The notes under the pieces were generated by a model. That model saw nothing but the letters and a program-made list of their open reading frames with translations, was not told the DNA's origin and ran no database searches. The position numbers and the translations under genes are program-made. Shown here one piece after another: positions 11,069-22,399 of a DNA stretch of 64,000 bases. The stretch comes from Annona cherimola (Eukaryota > Streptophyta > Magnoliopsida > Magnoliales > Annonaceae), in assembly GCA_030490835.1 (NCBI GenBank), contig CM059974.1, positions 8,997,501 to 9,061,500 of the forward strand, written 5' to 3'. Numbering within the stretch: position 1 is the first letter of the stretch; each line of letters begins with the position of its first letter.

Positions 11069-13640
11069 TCAACTCAACAAATGGGTCTTCTTAAACCATG
11101 TGATCAACATGATATATAAAATCACAGAACCAGCAACGAGGCCAAAAGAGGTTGCTATGAATTGGTTTTGGTTGCCTTTATTATAGATGGTGATGCGGAG
11201 GCTTATGTTCAATGTTGTTACGACCACCATGCCGACTTGCATTGCCATGATTGCTGTACTGACCATCACTCCCATTTGAAGCATTTGATTCTGTTTATCA
11301 TCCAACATAACGTTTATGTAGCCCTCGGTGTCGTGCACGTACTCCCTAATCTTCATAAAGTAGCCGAGAAACAAAACGTTAGCATCTGTAGTATGTATAA
11401 CCAAATAAAGTAAGATATATTATAAGAAAATTTATTTTTAGTGGTAATTATTTCGTTTTCTATAATATTACATTCCAATGAAAAAAACAGAGGCTAGGAG
11501 GTATTCGGAACCAAATTTATTTTTTGTTGCTTCAGCAAAATATATTTTTTAAAAAAGATTTTGCAACCGAATTTTAACTTTTTAAAGCAATCTAATTAAT
11601 TATGGTCCCAAAAGATCAAATTTCATGTACTCATAACATATAGAATTAGCTAGGGAAAAGCCTTCCATGAATGTACGTAGGTGAACAATGCCTAGGTAGA
11701 CTATATAACAATTAAATGGCCAGGCCGATCATGTCAACAAGGATCTTGAGAAGTGAGAATCACAAATCCGAATAGAATAATTTTGAATATGCTTGAATTA
11801 AAGAAGAAGGAGAATGGCATACACACAGTTGATAATTTGCTCAAGGTGCCTTCTATCTGTGTAAAGTAGGCTTCCAAAAGCATCTCCAGCTCAATTATAT
11901 TTGGCTTAGAACCACGGAAACTTTTGCAGCTACTCTTGGCCTTGCTTTTAGAGTTTTCTTCACATCTGACATTGCAGGTTGCAATCAAACCCACAAAATA
12001 TGTTAAGAAACAAGTATAAGAAGCAACTTGCAAGACGAAAATGCCATACTTTGTCATTCTCTGAGAGACCCAAGATTTCAGGTTAGGCTAATAGTTGCTT
12101 GCTAGCATTAGAAAGTTATGAAGTGTACACTGTGTATATGTACCTTTCATCTTCAGAATCAAGTGCATCGCCATCATCTAATTCAGCCACTGATGAGGAG
12201 TCTTCCAACTGTTGGCGAACAAGCTTGTCTGTCAAATACATTCCGACCATATCCATGTCATCATCCAACAAGTGTTCCAATTGATCCCTCACCTAAACAT
12301 TAAAAGAAGAAGAAGAAGATCACTATATTGTCCTCCAGACATCAAATACGTCCCAGACGTAAATGTGTGTGTGTGTGTGTATACACCCATGTAAAGAAGA
12401 AAGTGAATAGAACATATTACTGGCAACTAATAGCCAGTTTTAAATGACATTATCTATTTGATGTTTGAAAAATAATGTCTGCTTTCAGACAATCTTGCCT
12501 TCTGAACACTTGAAGATATTGCGGCTAGACGGTTCTTTATCTGTCTAACTCGTTCGAGATTGAGCGTGCTAATCTTAGATGTCAATTTCTCCAAAGCAGG
12601 ATAAGCCTCTTTCTCCAGCTGGGAAGCCTGATCATTAGGTGCAACATCAAAGGAAGCAGTTTTTTTTTTTTTTTTTTGATGATAAAGCATGCACTTGAAG
12701 GTTTGCTGTATGTTCAGAATGATACGCATGCAGCAAATCGAAAAGAATACATGCTGTAATTAAACTCAAGAGCAAGAATCCCGACTGATTAAGTGAAGTC
12801 GATGGGAGATATTATTATTTTTTTTGCCCGGAGTAACAAAAACGTATGTACATATACCTCAAATTCGAGCCACTTGCATGCAAAACGAAGGCAGACTTCA
12901 AGCACTCGAAACTCAAATGGTAGTACCTTGGCGACCGCCCCGTTGGGCGCGTCCAATGTTGTGGCACGACTCAGGCCTCTCATCTGTGGTATTATGGTAG
13001 GACTTTCAACTGAAATCCCCTTCCCAATCACAGGAGAAGGGCTCTCTGAAATCTCATCATCAGGAGAAAGAAATGAAGCGGAAACTTGTGGACTTCTCTT
13101 CGTTATCCCCATGGCAGTAATATCACTACTCTTAGTTGCCTTCAGCCAACAATAAAAATCATAGCTAGTGTCGTTAATCTGGATCATGTAAGAAAAGGTA
13201 ACACGGTCCAGTTTGAGAAATTTCTACGTATGTACCTGCTCAAGCGACCTGTAGCGATGCGACAAATGGCGCTGAAGATCGTGAGCAAAGGCGGCGATTT
13301 GCGGATCGTTGGAACTCAGCACCAACGCCTCTTTAGCCGTCACAATCGCCTTTATATGCTCCAGATTTACCACAATAGCCCGCTTGCGGCCGAGAAGCGT
13401 GGACGGATGCGATAGCTGGGGATCCAGAATCCGAAGGTCGCGCGGTCCGAGGCCCGTCCTCCGCATGATCGAGTGCTTGCCAACCTCTTCAATGTGCGAT
13501 CTTCCAGACTCCGATATCACAATCCAGGACTTGGTCTCAGTCTCACCGATGCTTTTCTTACGCCGCAGCAGCTGCTGGTGACGCGGAGGCGCCTCCGGTG
13601 AGAATGGAGTAGATTTAGATCTATCAGCTTTAGCGGCCAT
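11069..13640 (-). CDS. MRS2/CorA-type magnesium transporter-like protein lacking the GMN motif (MRS2-A)
   Basis: Six coding exons on the minus strand: 13640-13236, 13139-12858, 12627-12499, 12292-12144, 11965-11827 and 11350-11069, joining in frame to 461 aa. Family marks are RDLRILDP (residues 67-74), LGRKRAIVVNLEHIKAIV (83-100), LPFEFRVLEVCL (208-219), a helical segment with LTSKISTLNLERVRQIKNRL (exon 3), and ELEMLLEAYF before the last exon. The C-terminal exon holds two hydrophobic segments (about 392-413 and 435-452). MRS2 proteins form pentameric Mg2+ channels whose GMN motif at the end of the first membrane helix is needed for transport. Here the equivalent residues 414-416 are TLN. The following loop (ISLRITIYNKGNQNQFIAT) has no acidic residue and carries R and K, unlike both neighbours. 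Intron 3 uses a GC donor (AAG|GCAAGA). The frame is otherwise intact, so this is either a young inactive copy or a protein with an altered role. The gene is inverted relative to MRS2-B and MRS2-C. Confidence 0.85.
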
Positions 13641-13977
13641 TTTTCTGTAATTTCATTTCATTGCCCTTCGCTCGCGTTTCCCTTGGAATGGGTTTTGAAG
13701 CTGCTCGTGCTATAAATTAAAGCTTGCAAGATTGGGATGTCGATGTAAAGATGGGGGCAATATTTTACCATATATTATTATTATTTTCCTTTTTGCTTCC
13801 TCTTCTTCACATGAATTAGCTCAACACTGCAACGTCATTCATTGACGTCATCACGGGGCTCCGCGCATGCATTTGCTAACGACATGAATTAGTACCTGTT
13901 GAGACACCATTGGATGATGGTATTGGATCTCAAAAATATAATATCTCATCGTTCAGTACATAGGCTTAGTGAATTGG
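13641..13977 (-). promoter_or_regulatory. Upstream region of MRS2-A with a TGACGTCA palindrome
   Basis: The presumed promoter lies between the MRS2-A start codon and the hAT element. It contains the bZIP-type palindrome TGACGTCA (13,843-13,850) about 200 bp upstream of the ATG, with a second ACGTCA nearby (13,832-13,837), and an AT-rich TATA-like stretch near 13,711-13,718. Function is inferred only from motif and position. Confidence 0.3.
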
Positions 13978-13985
13978 GTTGGCGT

Positions 13986-15147
13986 TAGGGGTGTAAATAG
14001 GGTCGGGTTCAACCCGAGCCCGCATCAACCCGGACCGATTTATACCATGGTTGGGTTGATGTTTTGGAAAATTGGGTTGAGCCGGGTTAGGGGGTCGGTC
14101 GACCCGACCCGAACCAACCCGGTTTCATAAGATATGTATTTTGATATGTTTATGAGAGTGTATTTCATTCATGTTGTTTGGATATTTAAATAAAATTGTG
14201 TGGAGTTTGGAAATATGTTTGACAATTTGGTTGTGAAATGTTGTTTGAATGTATTTGGTTTGGAAATATATTTGGTTAATTAGCTGTGAAATTATGTTTG
14301 GATTATTTGGTTATGAGTGTGTTTGGTAATGAATAAAACTTTTGATGAAAAGTTTTGGAGAGTAAAAGTTATCAACTGATGTGATATAATATGGGTAATG
14401 ATGAGTAATAAAGAGAATAAAGTTAAAATAGATAGGTTAGTTGTGTGGATAGTTGTATATAAATGATTGAAAAGTAGGGTAGTTGTATAGGAAAATGTGA
14501 AAAAATAATTAAAAAATATGATAATTGTAGAGAGTGAAAAGTTTTAGATTGAAAAGTTTTAATTGACTTTTTCTTTCAATTGCCAAACATACCCTATATT
14601 GCATTGTAAATAGGTTGTTTAGATGTTCGTTTGCATTGGTGATTTGAAATAACAAACAGGTCAATTGGGAATTTGAGATGTTTGTAGTTTTGATTGGAAG
14701 CCAACTAAGAATGTAAGTAAGACTATGATATTCGTTTTTTCATTTTGCATAATTTACTGCAATATTTTTACTTGGCTTTCACTTTTTGACTTGCAGGGGA
14801 CATCAATTTCTCAAAGAATACAAAAGCAAAAAAATAAATCAATTACAAAACTTATCCTCCACTTTTGAGTTACGTAGAACTTTTTAGTACTTATTTTTTT
14901 ATAATTATCATTTTTTTTTGTTATTTTAGAAATTTTGGTGAACAAAAGCTTAACTAACATTGATAATATGTGTAATATATTAGCCCAATTTCTAACACAA
15001 ACCGAACCGATTTGAGGTGGGTTGAAATAGGGTTGGGTTAAGGTGTGAAAAGTAGGGTTGAAAGTAGGGTTAGATTGAGATTTTACAAGGTGGGTTAGGG
15101 TTGTATTTGTCCCAACCCAAGTCAACCCGACCCGATTTACACCCCTA
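13986..15147. mobile_element. hAT-type non-autonomous transposon
   Basis: Terminal inverted repeats TAGGGGTGTAAAT (13,986-13,998) and ATTTACACCCCTA (15,135-15,147) are flanked by a perfect 8-bp target duplication GTTGGCGT (13,978-13,985 and 15,148-15,155), the hAT signature. Subterminal parts are rich in gggtt, aaccc and gacccg motifs on both sides. No transposase is present. A second AT-rich MITE (family Q) lies inside at about 14,320-14,600. Confidence 0.88.
14320..14600. mobile_element. MITE, family Q (nested)
   Basis: The segment begins near 'gtgtttggtaatgaataaaa' and ends 'tgccaaacatacc', so its outer ends are inverted repeats around the core words 'agttttggagagtaaaa' and 'gagagtgaaaagtttt'. 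Diverged copies with the same order of words lie at about 24,312-24,590 (in an MRS2-B intron), 42,645-42,885 and 52,060-52,300. Confidence 0.5.
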
Positions 15148-15155
15148 GTTGGCGT

Positions 15156-17474
15156 CGACTCGACTTATAAGTTTAAGGATGCAAGTGAATTGGGTTGACG
15201 GCCACTCGACTTAAGCTAGCACAACGCACACGCTAACCTTTTTTTTTCAAAAAAAAAAAAAAATCTCAACTTCAATTAATCTAACCTAGTCCATTTTCTA
15301 ACATGCCAGAACACAACCCACCAACCCTACTTTTAAAATTGTGGTTGCGAACAAATGGGTGGAAAATTGCTTAGGCGGAAATGATCGTTCACCTGCACAA
15401 GGATCGAGGGAAAATTTCACGGCCAATCCTGCTGTTTTGAGATTGCAATACGTTTTTACCTTATTTTAACATTTTATTTCATTAAGGATGGCTTGCAAAT
15501 ACATCTACTTAGTTTGATCATAATTACAAATATATCTCATAGTTTTAAAAATTACAAATAACCTTTACACAGTTTAACCATAATTACGAATATATTCACA
15601 TCGTTATGACGCATTTATTGCACTATCCATATATTCATGTCAATTAAAAATTATTCACTTGTTTGTGTTTTCAATTTTTTATCTTTTCTATCTTTTTTTT
15701 TTTTAAATTCTCCCCGCTTTTAATTTTCCATTGTTACCATCATATTATTTTTATTCTCGTTTATTTTTTATTTTTATTTCAAAAGAATTTCCGCATCAAA
15801 AAATAGAAAAGGATGAAAACTATTGTAAATTAAATAATATTCTAATAACTTTTCTAAATTTCAAAAAATTAAAATTAACACTGCTAATAAATAAAGGATA
15901 TAGCATCGGAAAAGATAACTAATTTTTAGTGGAATATTTATATTTAAAAATGCAGGTATAATGACCTTTTAAAATAAATTTCTAACTTTTGGAATTTGTG
16001 AGTACAGATTGAAAGATCCAAAAAACTTGAAAGATCAGCTGAAAACATCTCAATAATAACATAAATCCACTGAAAAGGTCATCCGAAAATATCTCAATAT
16101 ACAAAAATAAAGATTATAAATCAATAATAACACGTGGCTGCAATTACAACAGGCGGCTCGGCTAACCAACGACACAACCCAAGCACGCAACCAACCTGGC
16201 TTCAAAATTTGGGGCAAACTTAGCCCAATCTTGCCAGCAATCTTTCAACTCATACCGAACCCGTGGGATGGATTCAATGGGTTCCAGGCTTCCAGCCTGG
16301 TTTAAAATGGATTTTTTCTTTTATTTTGATTTTGATTTTGTTTTCGTTTTCGTTTTCGTTTTCGTTTTTGTTTCAGGAACGGTTTAAAATAAATTGGATT
16401 GAACGAGTCATAGGTTGAACCCAACTCATTGACACCTTTAGTTGCAGTTCAGGACTGCCGTGGCAGGTCAATTGTTTCGCTACTGTTTTTACTTGCACCA
16501 ATACGTTTTTTTTTTTTCTTTTCTTTTCTTTTCTTTCGCAGCTCGCCTGATCCAATTTCGAATTTTCGCTAAGGTCATATTTGAATGCTTCCACGCTTGA
16601 GTTTTTTAAAAATATTCGAAGATACGTGGGCTCAAGCTAATTTATATAAATAGATATAAAACTTTATATTTTATATGTTAAAATTTTTAAAATTTTTAAA
16701 ATAAAAATCAAGCATTTGCTTATTTTTATTTTTGAAATTCTAAAAAAATATTTTAGAAGTCAAAGAAATGTGAAATTTCATATACAAAAGACTTTATTAG
16801 GCCTATATATATGGAATTTTTTAAAAATATTTAAAATAGATAAATTTTGTGCAAGTGTCCAATGAAATATTCAAAGATACGTGGGGTCAAGCTAATTTTT
16901 TATATATAAAACCTTATATTTTATATTTTAAATATTTTAAATTTTAAAAAATCAAGCATTTGCTTTTTTTATTTTTTAAATTCTAAGAAATATTTTCAGA
17001 AAATTAAAGAAATGCGAAATTTCGTATAAATTTTTTTAAAAAAATTCAAAAATAGATAAAACTTATGCTAGTATTGGATGAAATATTTTTAGCATTCATA
17101 AAGCATGTGCACAACGAAATGTTATTACTAGAATGTTACTTGAATGGCAAACATATATAAAAAGTCTTCAAAGCATGTATGAATTTATTCAAGTTGTGTC
17201 ATCAAATTTTCCACAACAGATAATAAGGTGAGAAGTCGTCCTTCATCATTCTCTTCGTGTGTAAGGTGTAAATTGGGTTGGAATCACCCGAAACCTAATT
17301 TACCTAACTGTCGTCTTTTCTTCGTTAACTTCGAATTGCAACGATATTTTACATGAATAAGAAAATATCCAAACGCATACAATGGAAAAAGCCCCTATCA
17401 GTGGCTGATTTAGATAATGATGACAATGCACTTACTTGACGGTAAATTAAGATGAAGAGTTATAATCTTGTTAG
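15156..17474. repeat. Intergenic with simple and tandem repeats
   Basis: No gene is recognised. It contains a short (TTTTCG)4 microsatellite at 16,341-16,364. It also holds a two-copy diverged tandem repeat of about 255 bp: 'gatacgtgggctcaagctaa' at 16,621 recurs as 'gatacgtggggtcaagctaa' at 16,876, and both copies end near words like 'aatagataaa' and 'gatgaaatat' (together about 16,612-17,095). The rest is AT-rich. Confidence 0.5.
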
Positions 17475-20060
17475 CCCGGGGCAACAAGGGAACTTATTTT
17501 TATTTATTTTGATTTTTATAAATTTGTTGAATAGATGTATTAATTTATAGATTAAGTTTTATTATTTTGAAGATATGTATATATATTGGATTTTAAATAC
17601 TAGGGTTGTAGACACCCCTTCCTTAAGCACAAAAATGCACAACACATGGAAAAAGATCCAAGCCCAACAACAACCCAAAAGAGAACAAACCCCAAAGAAA
17701 TTGCAAAGGGGCTCTAAAAACCAAAAGCCTATATGGAACAAGACCCCAAACAAGCCAAGACTACAAACCACCAAACGGGCCTATCTAGCTCGGCCCACAG
17801 GAGCAAAGCTCCAACCAGCCACCAGAATGGGCTCTACAACAGCAGCCCACCAGACTCCAGCAGACGAGTCTATCCATCTTGGCCCACAGGAACAAAGCTC
17901 CAACAAGTCACCAAATCCAGCCTGCCAGACACAGAAACTGGGCTCTACAACAGCAGCTCACCAGATCCAGCCTCAGCCCATAAAAGCGAACTCTTCTACA
18001 ACAAACCCATCGGGCCTCCACAACGACCCACTTGGAGCAATGGGCTCCAACCAGATCCAAGGCGAACCACGATGGACTCCCATCCACGGCCCAGAGCCTA
18101 CAAGGCCCACTCCACCTCTATAAAAGGGGAGCCAAGCTCTCACTTCACAGACACCAAGAGAGGCATCCCAAGAGGGAGGACGGGAGTCTACAACAAATCT
18201 CTGGCGCCCCGGCTCTCCTCTCCTCTTGCTCTCTCTTCCCCCCTTTCCTTCTCTCCCCCTTTCTCAGATCTTTTTATTTTTTCCTTTTTATGCCGATGTA
18301 AACGGCTTCGGGTTAACGGATTTTTGCCATATCCATTTTAACTCGAAGACCGGGATCCAAGCTCTGCAAGACCAGTGTCTTTATTCATTAAAAACAAGGA
18401 CTGATCTCCCTTTTAAGATCAGTGACGACTCCATTTTCTTTGTTTTGTGCTAATACTAACGCGCTTGTTTGAAACGGTACTTCGGCAAGGCGGGCACGCA
18501 CGGATTCGCAGATTTCAGCATAATATACTGCCGTTTTGCTGCCGAATCTGTGGCTCAATCCGCGGATAAAAGGTCCTGTCTTAGCCGTTATGCCGTCGAA
18601 TCCACGGGAGGACACTCATATGCCAACGCTATCTAAAGATCGTCAATACTAACCCCTTTTATTCTATGACAAACGCAGGTTCCGACCCTTTCTATCCTGT
18701 CCAGATTTCAAGAGAAACGAGAAAGGTGTCCGTACCATTGTAGCGCTCGCGGAGGCCAGTGGAGTAGCTTAAGCTGTAGCACCCGCCGGGAGCGCTACGA
18801 TGGTTCGGACGCCTTTCTCGTTTCTCGTGAAATCTGGGCCGGATAGAAAGGACCGAAACCTGCGTTTGTCATAGAATAAAAGGGGTTAGTATTGACGATC
18901 TTTAGATAGCGTTGACATATGGGTGTCCTCCCGTGGATTCGACGGTATAACGGCTAAGACGGGGCCTTTTATATACGGATTGAGCCACGGATTCGGCAAC
19001 ATAACAACAGCGTATTATGCTGGAATCTGCGGATCCGTGCACATCCGCCTTGCCGAAGTACCGTTTCAAACAAGCGCGTTAGTATTAGCACAAAAAAAAT
19101 ATAGAGTCTCCACTGATCTTAAAAGGGAGATCAGTTCCTGTTTTTAATAAATAAAGACACCGGTCTTGCAGAGCTTGGATCCTGGTCTTCGGGTTAAAAC
19201 GGATATGGCAAAAATCTGTTAATCCGAAGCCATTTACATCGGCATAAAAAGGGAAAAATAAAAAGATCTGAGAAAGGGGGAGAGAAGGAAAGGGGGAAAG
19301 AGAGAGCAAGAGGAGAGGAGAGCCAGGGCACCAGAAATTTGCTACAGACTCCTGTCCTCCCCCTTGGGATGCCTCTCTTGGTGTCTGTGAAGTGAGAGCT
19401 TGGCTCCCCTTTTATAGAGGTGGAGTGGGACTTGTAGGCTCTGGGCCGTGGATGGGAGCCCGTTGTGGTTGAACATGGATCTGGTTGGAGCTCATTGCTT
19501 TAAGTGGGCCGTTGTGGAGGCCTGATGGATTTGTTGCAGAAGAGTCCGCTTTTGTGGGTTGAGGCTGGATCTGGTGGGCTGCTGTTGTAGAGCCCAGTTT
19601 CTGTGTCTGGCGGGCTGGATCTGGTGACTTGTTGGAGCTTTGCTCCTGTGGGCCAAGATGGATAGGCCCGTTTGTTGGAGTCTAGTGGGCTGTTGTTGTA
19701 GAGCCCATTCTGGTGGCTGGTTGGAGCTTTGCTCCTGTGGGCCGAGCTGGATAGGCCCGTTTGGTGGTTTGTAGTCTTGGCTTGTTTGGGGTCTTGTTCC
19801 ATATAGGCTTTTGGTTTTTAGAGCCCCTTTGCAATTTCTTTGGGGTTTGTTCTCTTTTGAGTTGTTGTTGGGCTTGGATCTTTTTCCATATGTTGTACAT
19901 TTTTGTGCTTAAGAGAGGAGTGTCTACAAGGGTATTTTAGTCATTTTAAATGATTTATAAAAATTCAAAAAATATATACACATCTTCAAAAATAATAAAA
20001 CTTGAGTTATAAATTAAATATATATATATTTGAAATGAATAAATTAAATATATTTGGATT
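17475..20060. mobile_element. Hairpin MITE, family P, split by a later insertion
   Basis: The sequence just left of 17,607 ('tagattaagttttattattt', near 17,548) and just right of 19,928 ('aaaataataaaacttgagtt', near 19,990) are inverted copies of one another and match the arms of family P. The palindromic element 17,607-19,928 therefore landed near the centre of an older MITE. The MITE's outer limits are approximate. Confidence 0.6.
17607..19928. mobile_element. 2.3-kb palindromic element with LTR-like TG...CA ends
   Basis: The element begins TGTAGACAC (17,607) and ends GTGTCTACA (19,928). It is flanked by a perfect 5-bp duplication AGGGT (17,602-17,606 and 19,929-19,933). The right half is the inverted copy of the left half almost to the middle, where a 10-bp palindrome AGCTTAAGCT (18,766-18,775) marks the centre. 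In the outermost 150 bp the arms differ at six positions, all C/T transitions. Each arm carries a TATA-like CTATAAAAG box (left 18,117-18,125), both reading towards the centre, then a pyrimidine-rich tract. TG...CA ends with a 5-bp duplication fit retroviral-type integration, yet both ends here are the same (U3-like) end. Open frames inside are mirror-image artefacts and show no known domain. It may instead be an unclassified foldback DNA transposon. Confidence 0.8.
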
Positions 20061-22399
20061 AACAAATGTATACAAATAAAAATAAATGGGCCTATTGGCC
20101 CGGACTGAGAGGATTAACCCTCAAAGATGAAACTTAAGTGTCCGTAAGCTTCACTTATGATTTCTCGATCTCTTTGTAGCCCAGTCACCCTAATCGATCT
20201 GTAAACTCGCAGGCCTAGTCCTTTGGACTACTACTGGTTAGTAATGAATCGGGCCCGTTTATGTCCTAGCCGGTTTTACCTTACATTTTCTAAAATAAGT
20301 CTGCCTAGTTAGTAATATTGTTGGATTTAGACCTTTGGAGTTAAAAAAAAAAACAGGGAATATGTACTTGGATTGAAATTAAATACAAATAAATAAAAAA
20401 ATCCATTTTGATCAATGAATTGAATTTGAGAAAATTACTTAAAACCAGTGATCCAGAGCTTTTATAAATGATGTACATTGGATGGATGATGATCATATAC
20501 AATTTCCAAGCAGCTCTAGTGTTCAGTTGTTATCTGCGTGGGCTTCCCCACCACTTAAACGAATCTATGTAAAATGGGTAAAAGTCTTTAAAACTCCTCT
20601 TAATTAACTTATGTTAATGTCAATTCGACATGTGTACACTACGATGTGCAAATACAGGAAAAGCAAAAAGTTAAAATCAGTAAGCCAATTAAAATTCGTG
20701 CTTCAATTAGGCTTGGCTGGCAAAAAATTGCCATTGGTCTGAGATGTTCAATTAAATAGATTGATTGTTGAAGATTGTACGAAAGAATTGCAGGTCAGCC
20801 ACTGTCACAAGCAGAAAACAGATATTAATTCAACGGCAAAATGACTCTGTTTTGCATGAACAGATGGCTCTTATATGCTCGAGCTATTTGCTCACAGCAA
20901 TCACATGTATCTCTGAAAATTCTCTAATTTTTACTTTGGGTTGGGTTGTTTCAAAACCCCTCACAGTTTTGGCTCCCCTGACATTGTGGTAATATTCCTT
21001 GGTCATTTATCTTACGGAATGATTGAAGAGTATTCAACTGCTGTAATATTTATAAAATGGAAATCTATTATTTATTGTATAGATTAATTATCGAAGGTCA
21101 ACGGTCATGAGAATTAGAAAATGGACGATCCGTTGTTTTATTGAAGGGTCAACATGTGTGAAAATTATAAAAATGGACGACGTCGTTGTCCATATCTGCA
21201 ATTGCAAACTGCACTGTCAGAAACCATGTCGGCGACCAATATCTACTGCGGTATTCTATATAAAAAAAAAAAAAAAGCTACTGGGGTAACTAATATGGTT
21301 GCCAAAGGTATAATATATTTTCGTGTGTGAATTGTGGAAACTAACAAAAAAAAAGAAGAAGGTATTATTAGCTTAACTTAAAATACTCAAGTTTAAATTT
21401 TATTTTCATTTATTTTTAATTTTTCTTCATAAATATGTTTTCTTAAGTATATTTAATTCATATGCTAAGTTTTATCATTTTACAACATTTTTACGTTTTT
21501 ACTTTTAGTTTTTAAAACATCGAAATTTTTAAGTGGGTGAAAAATGACTTATATGCACTTGAAATTGATAATTTTTAAAAATAAAAAATGAATATGTAAA
21601 AGTATTTGAAAATAGTAAAACCTAAAATATGGATTAAAAACACTTAGAAAAACATGTTTATAAAGAAAAAATTAAAAAATAATTAAAAAATAAATATTAT
21701 AAGTTAAGCAAATATAGAATATAACCCTCATCAAAGAAAAGACCAAAGCGTATATATACCAATTGCTATCCTTTATAAGGATACACGATGAGTTTATCAC
21801 ACGGACACATTATCTAATTTCGGGTTTGGGATGCGCGAGTTGTTAGAATCAAAAGGGTGTAAAATTTCCGAGTTGAACCGTCCATCCATCTTCTACCTAT
21901 AAGTATCTAGTTTCCCTTTTCATTAATTTTTAGTTACTCTTCATCCTGACTCAGGTGAAACCGGTCCTCACGCGACTCAGATCTCAAAGTTGACCGCCCA
22001 TTAATTTATCTCCAACTCCATTAATTATTTCCGCGATAGGTTTATTAAATATCACCTATCTTATTCATAATTATCATAACTGAGGAAATATCCAAAACTA
22101 TTCTGGAATGGTTGAAACTCGGAAGTAACAGTCGCAGGGGCGGGGACGAGGGCTTCAGAGTCCGGAGTCGAGACTCAGAAGGTACAAGTACGAGTGTACG
22201 ACCGAGTGGGCCTGGGAAAGTCCCAACTGCTCCTTATGGAACCGTTGCTTACTTCCTTCTGCTCCGTAAGAAAATGAAAAAAAAAAGCTGAATCTTCATA
22301 CCGAAGGCGCTCAGAAACTTCCGGTTCCAGGTCGTATCGTATCGAACAATTTCAACCTTTTTGAAATGCCAATTCAGAAAATCCGACCCAATAACGGAA
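20061..22399. other. Intergenic, includes upstream region of MRS2-B
   Basis: Mostly AT-rich. About 21,430-21,670 is a family P hairpin MITE. The last 400 bp before 22,400 are more GC-rich and presumably hold the MRS2-B promoter and 5' UTR, but I see no convincing TATA box. About 20,090-20,280 is moderately GC-rich and was not recognised. Confidence 0.4.

Noticed and set aside
17575..18341. Overlapping long open frames (182 and 202 codons) and their mirror images near 19,500-19,900
   Set aside because: They overlap in several frames of a GC- and proline/serine-biased arm of the palindromic element. They recur in mirror form and show no recognisable domain.
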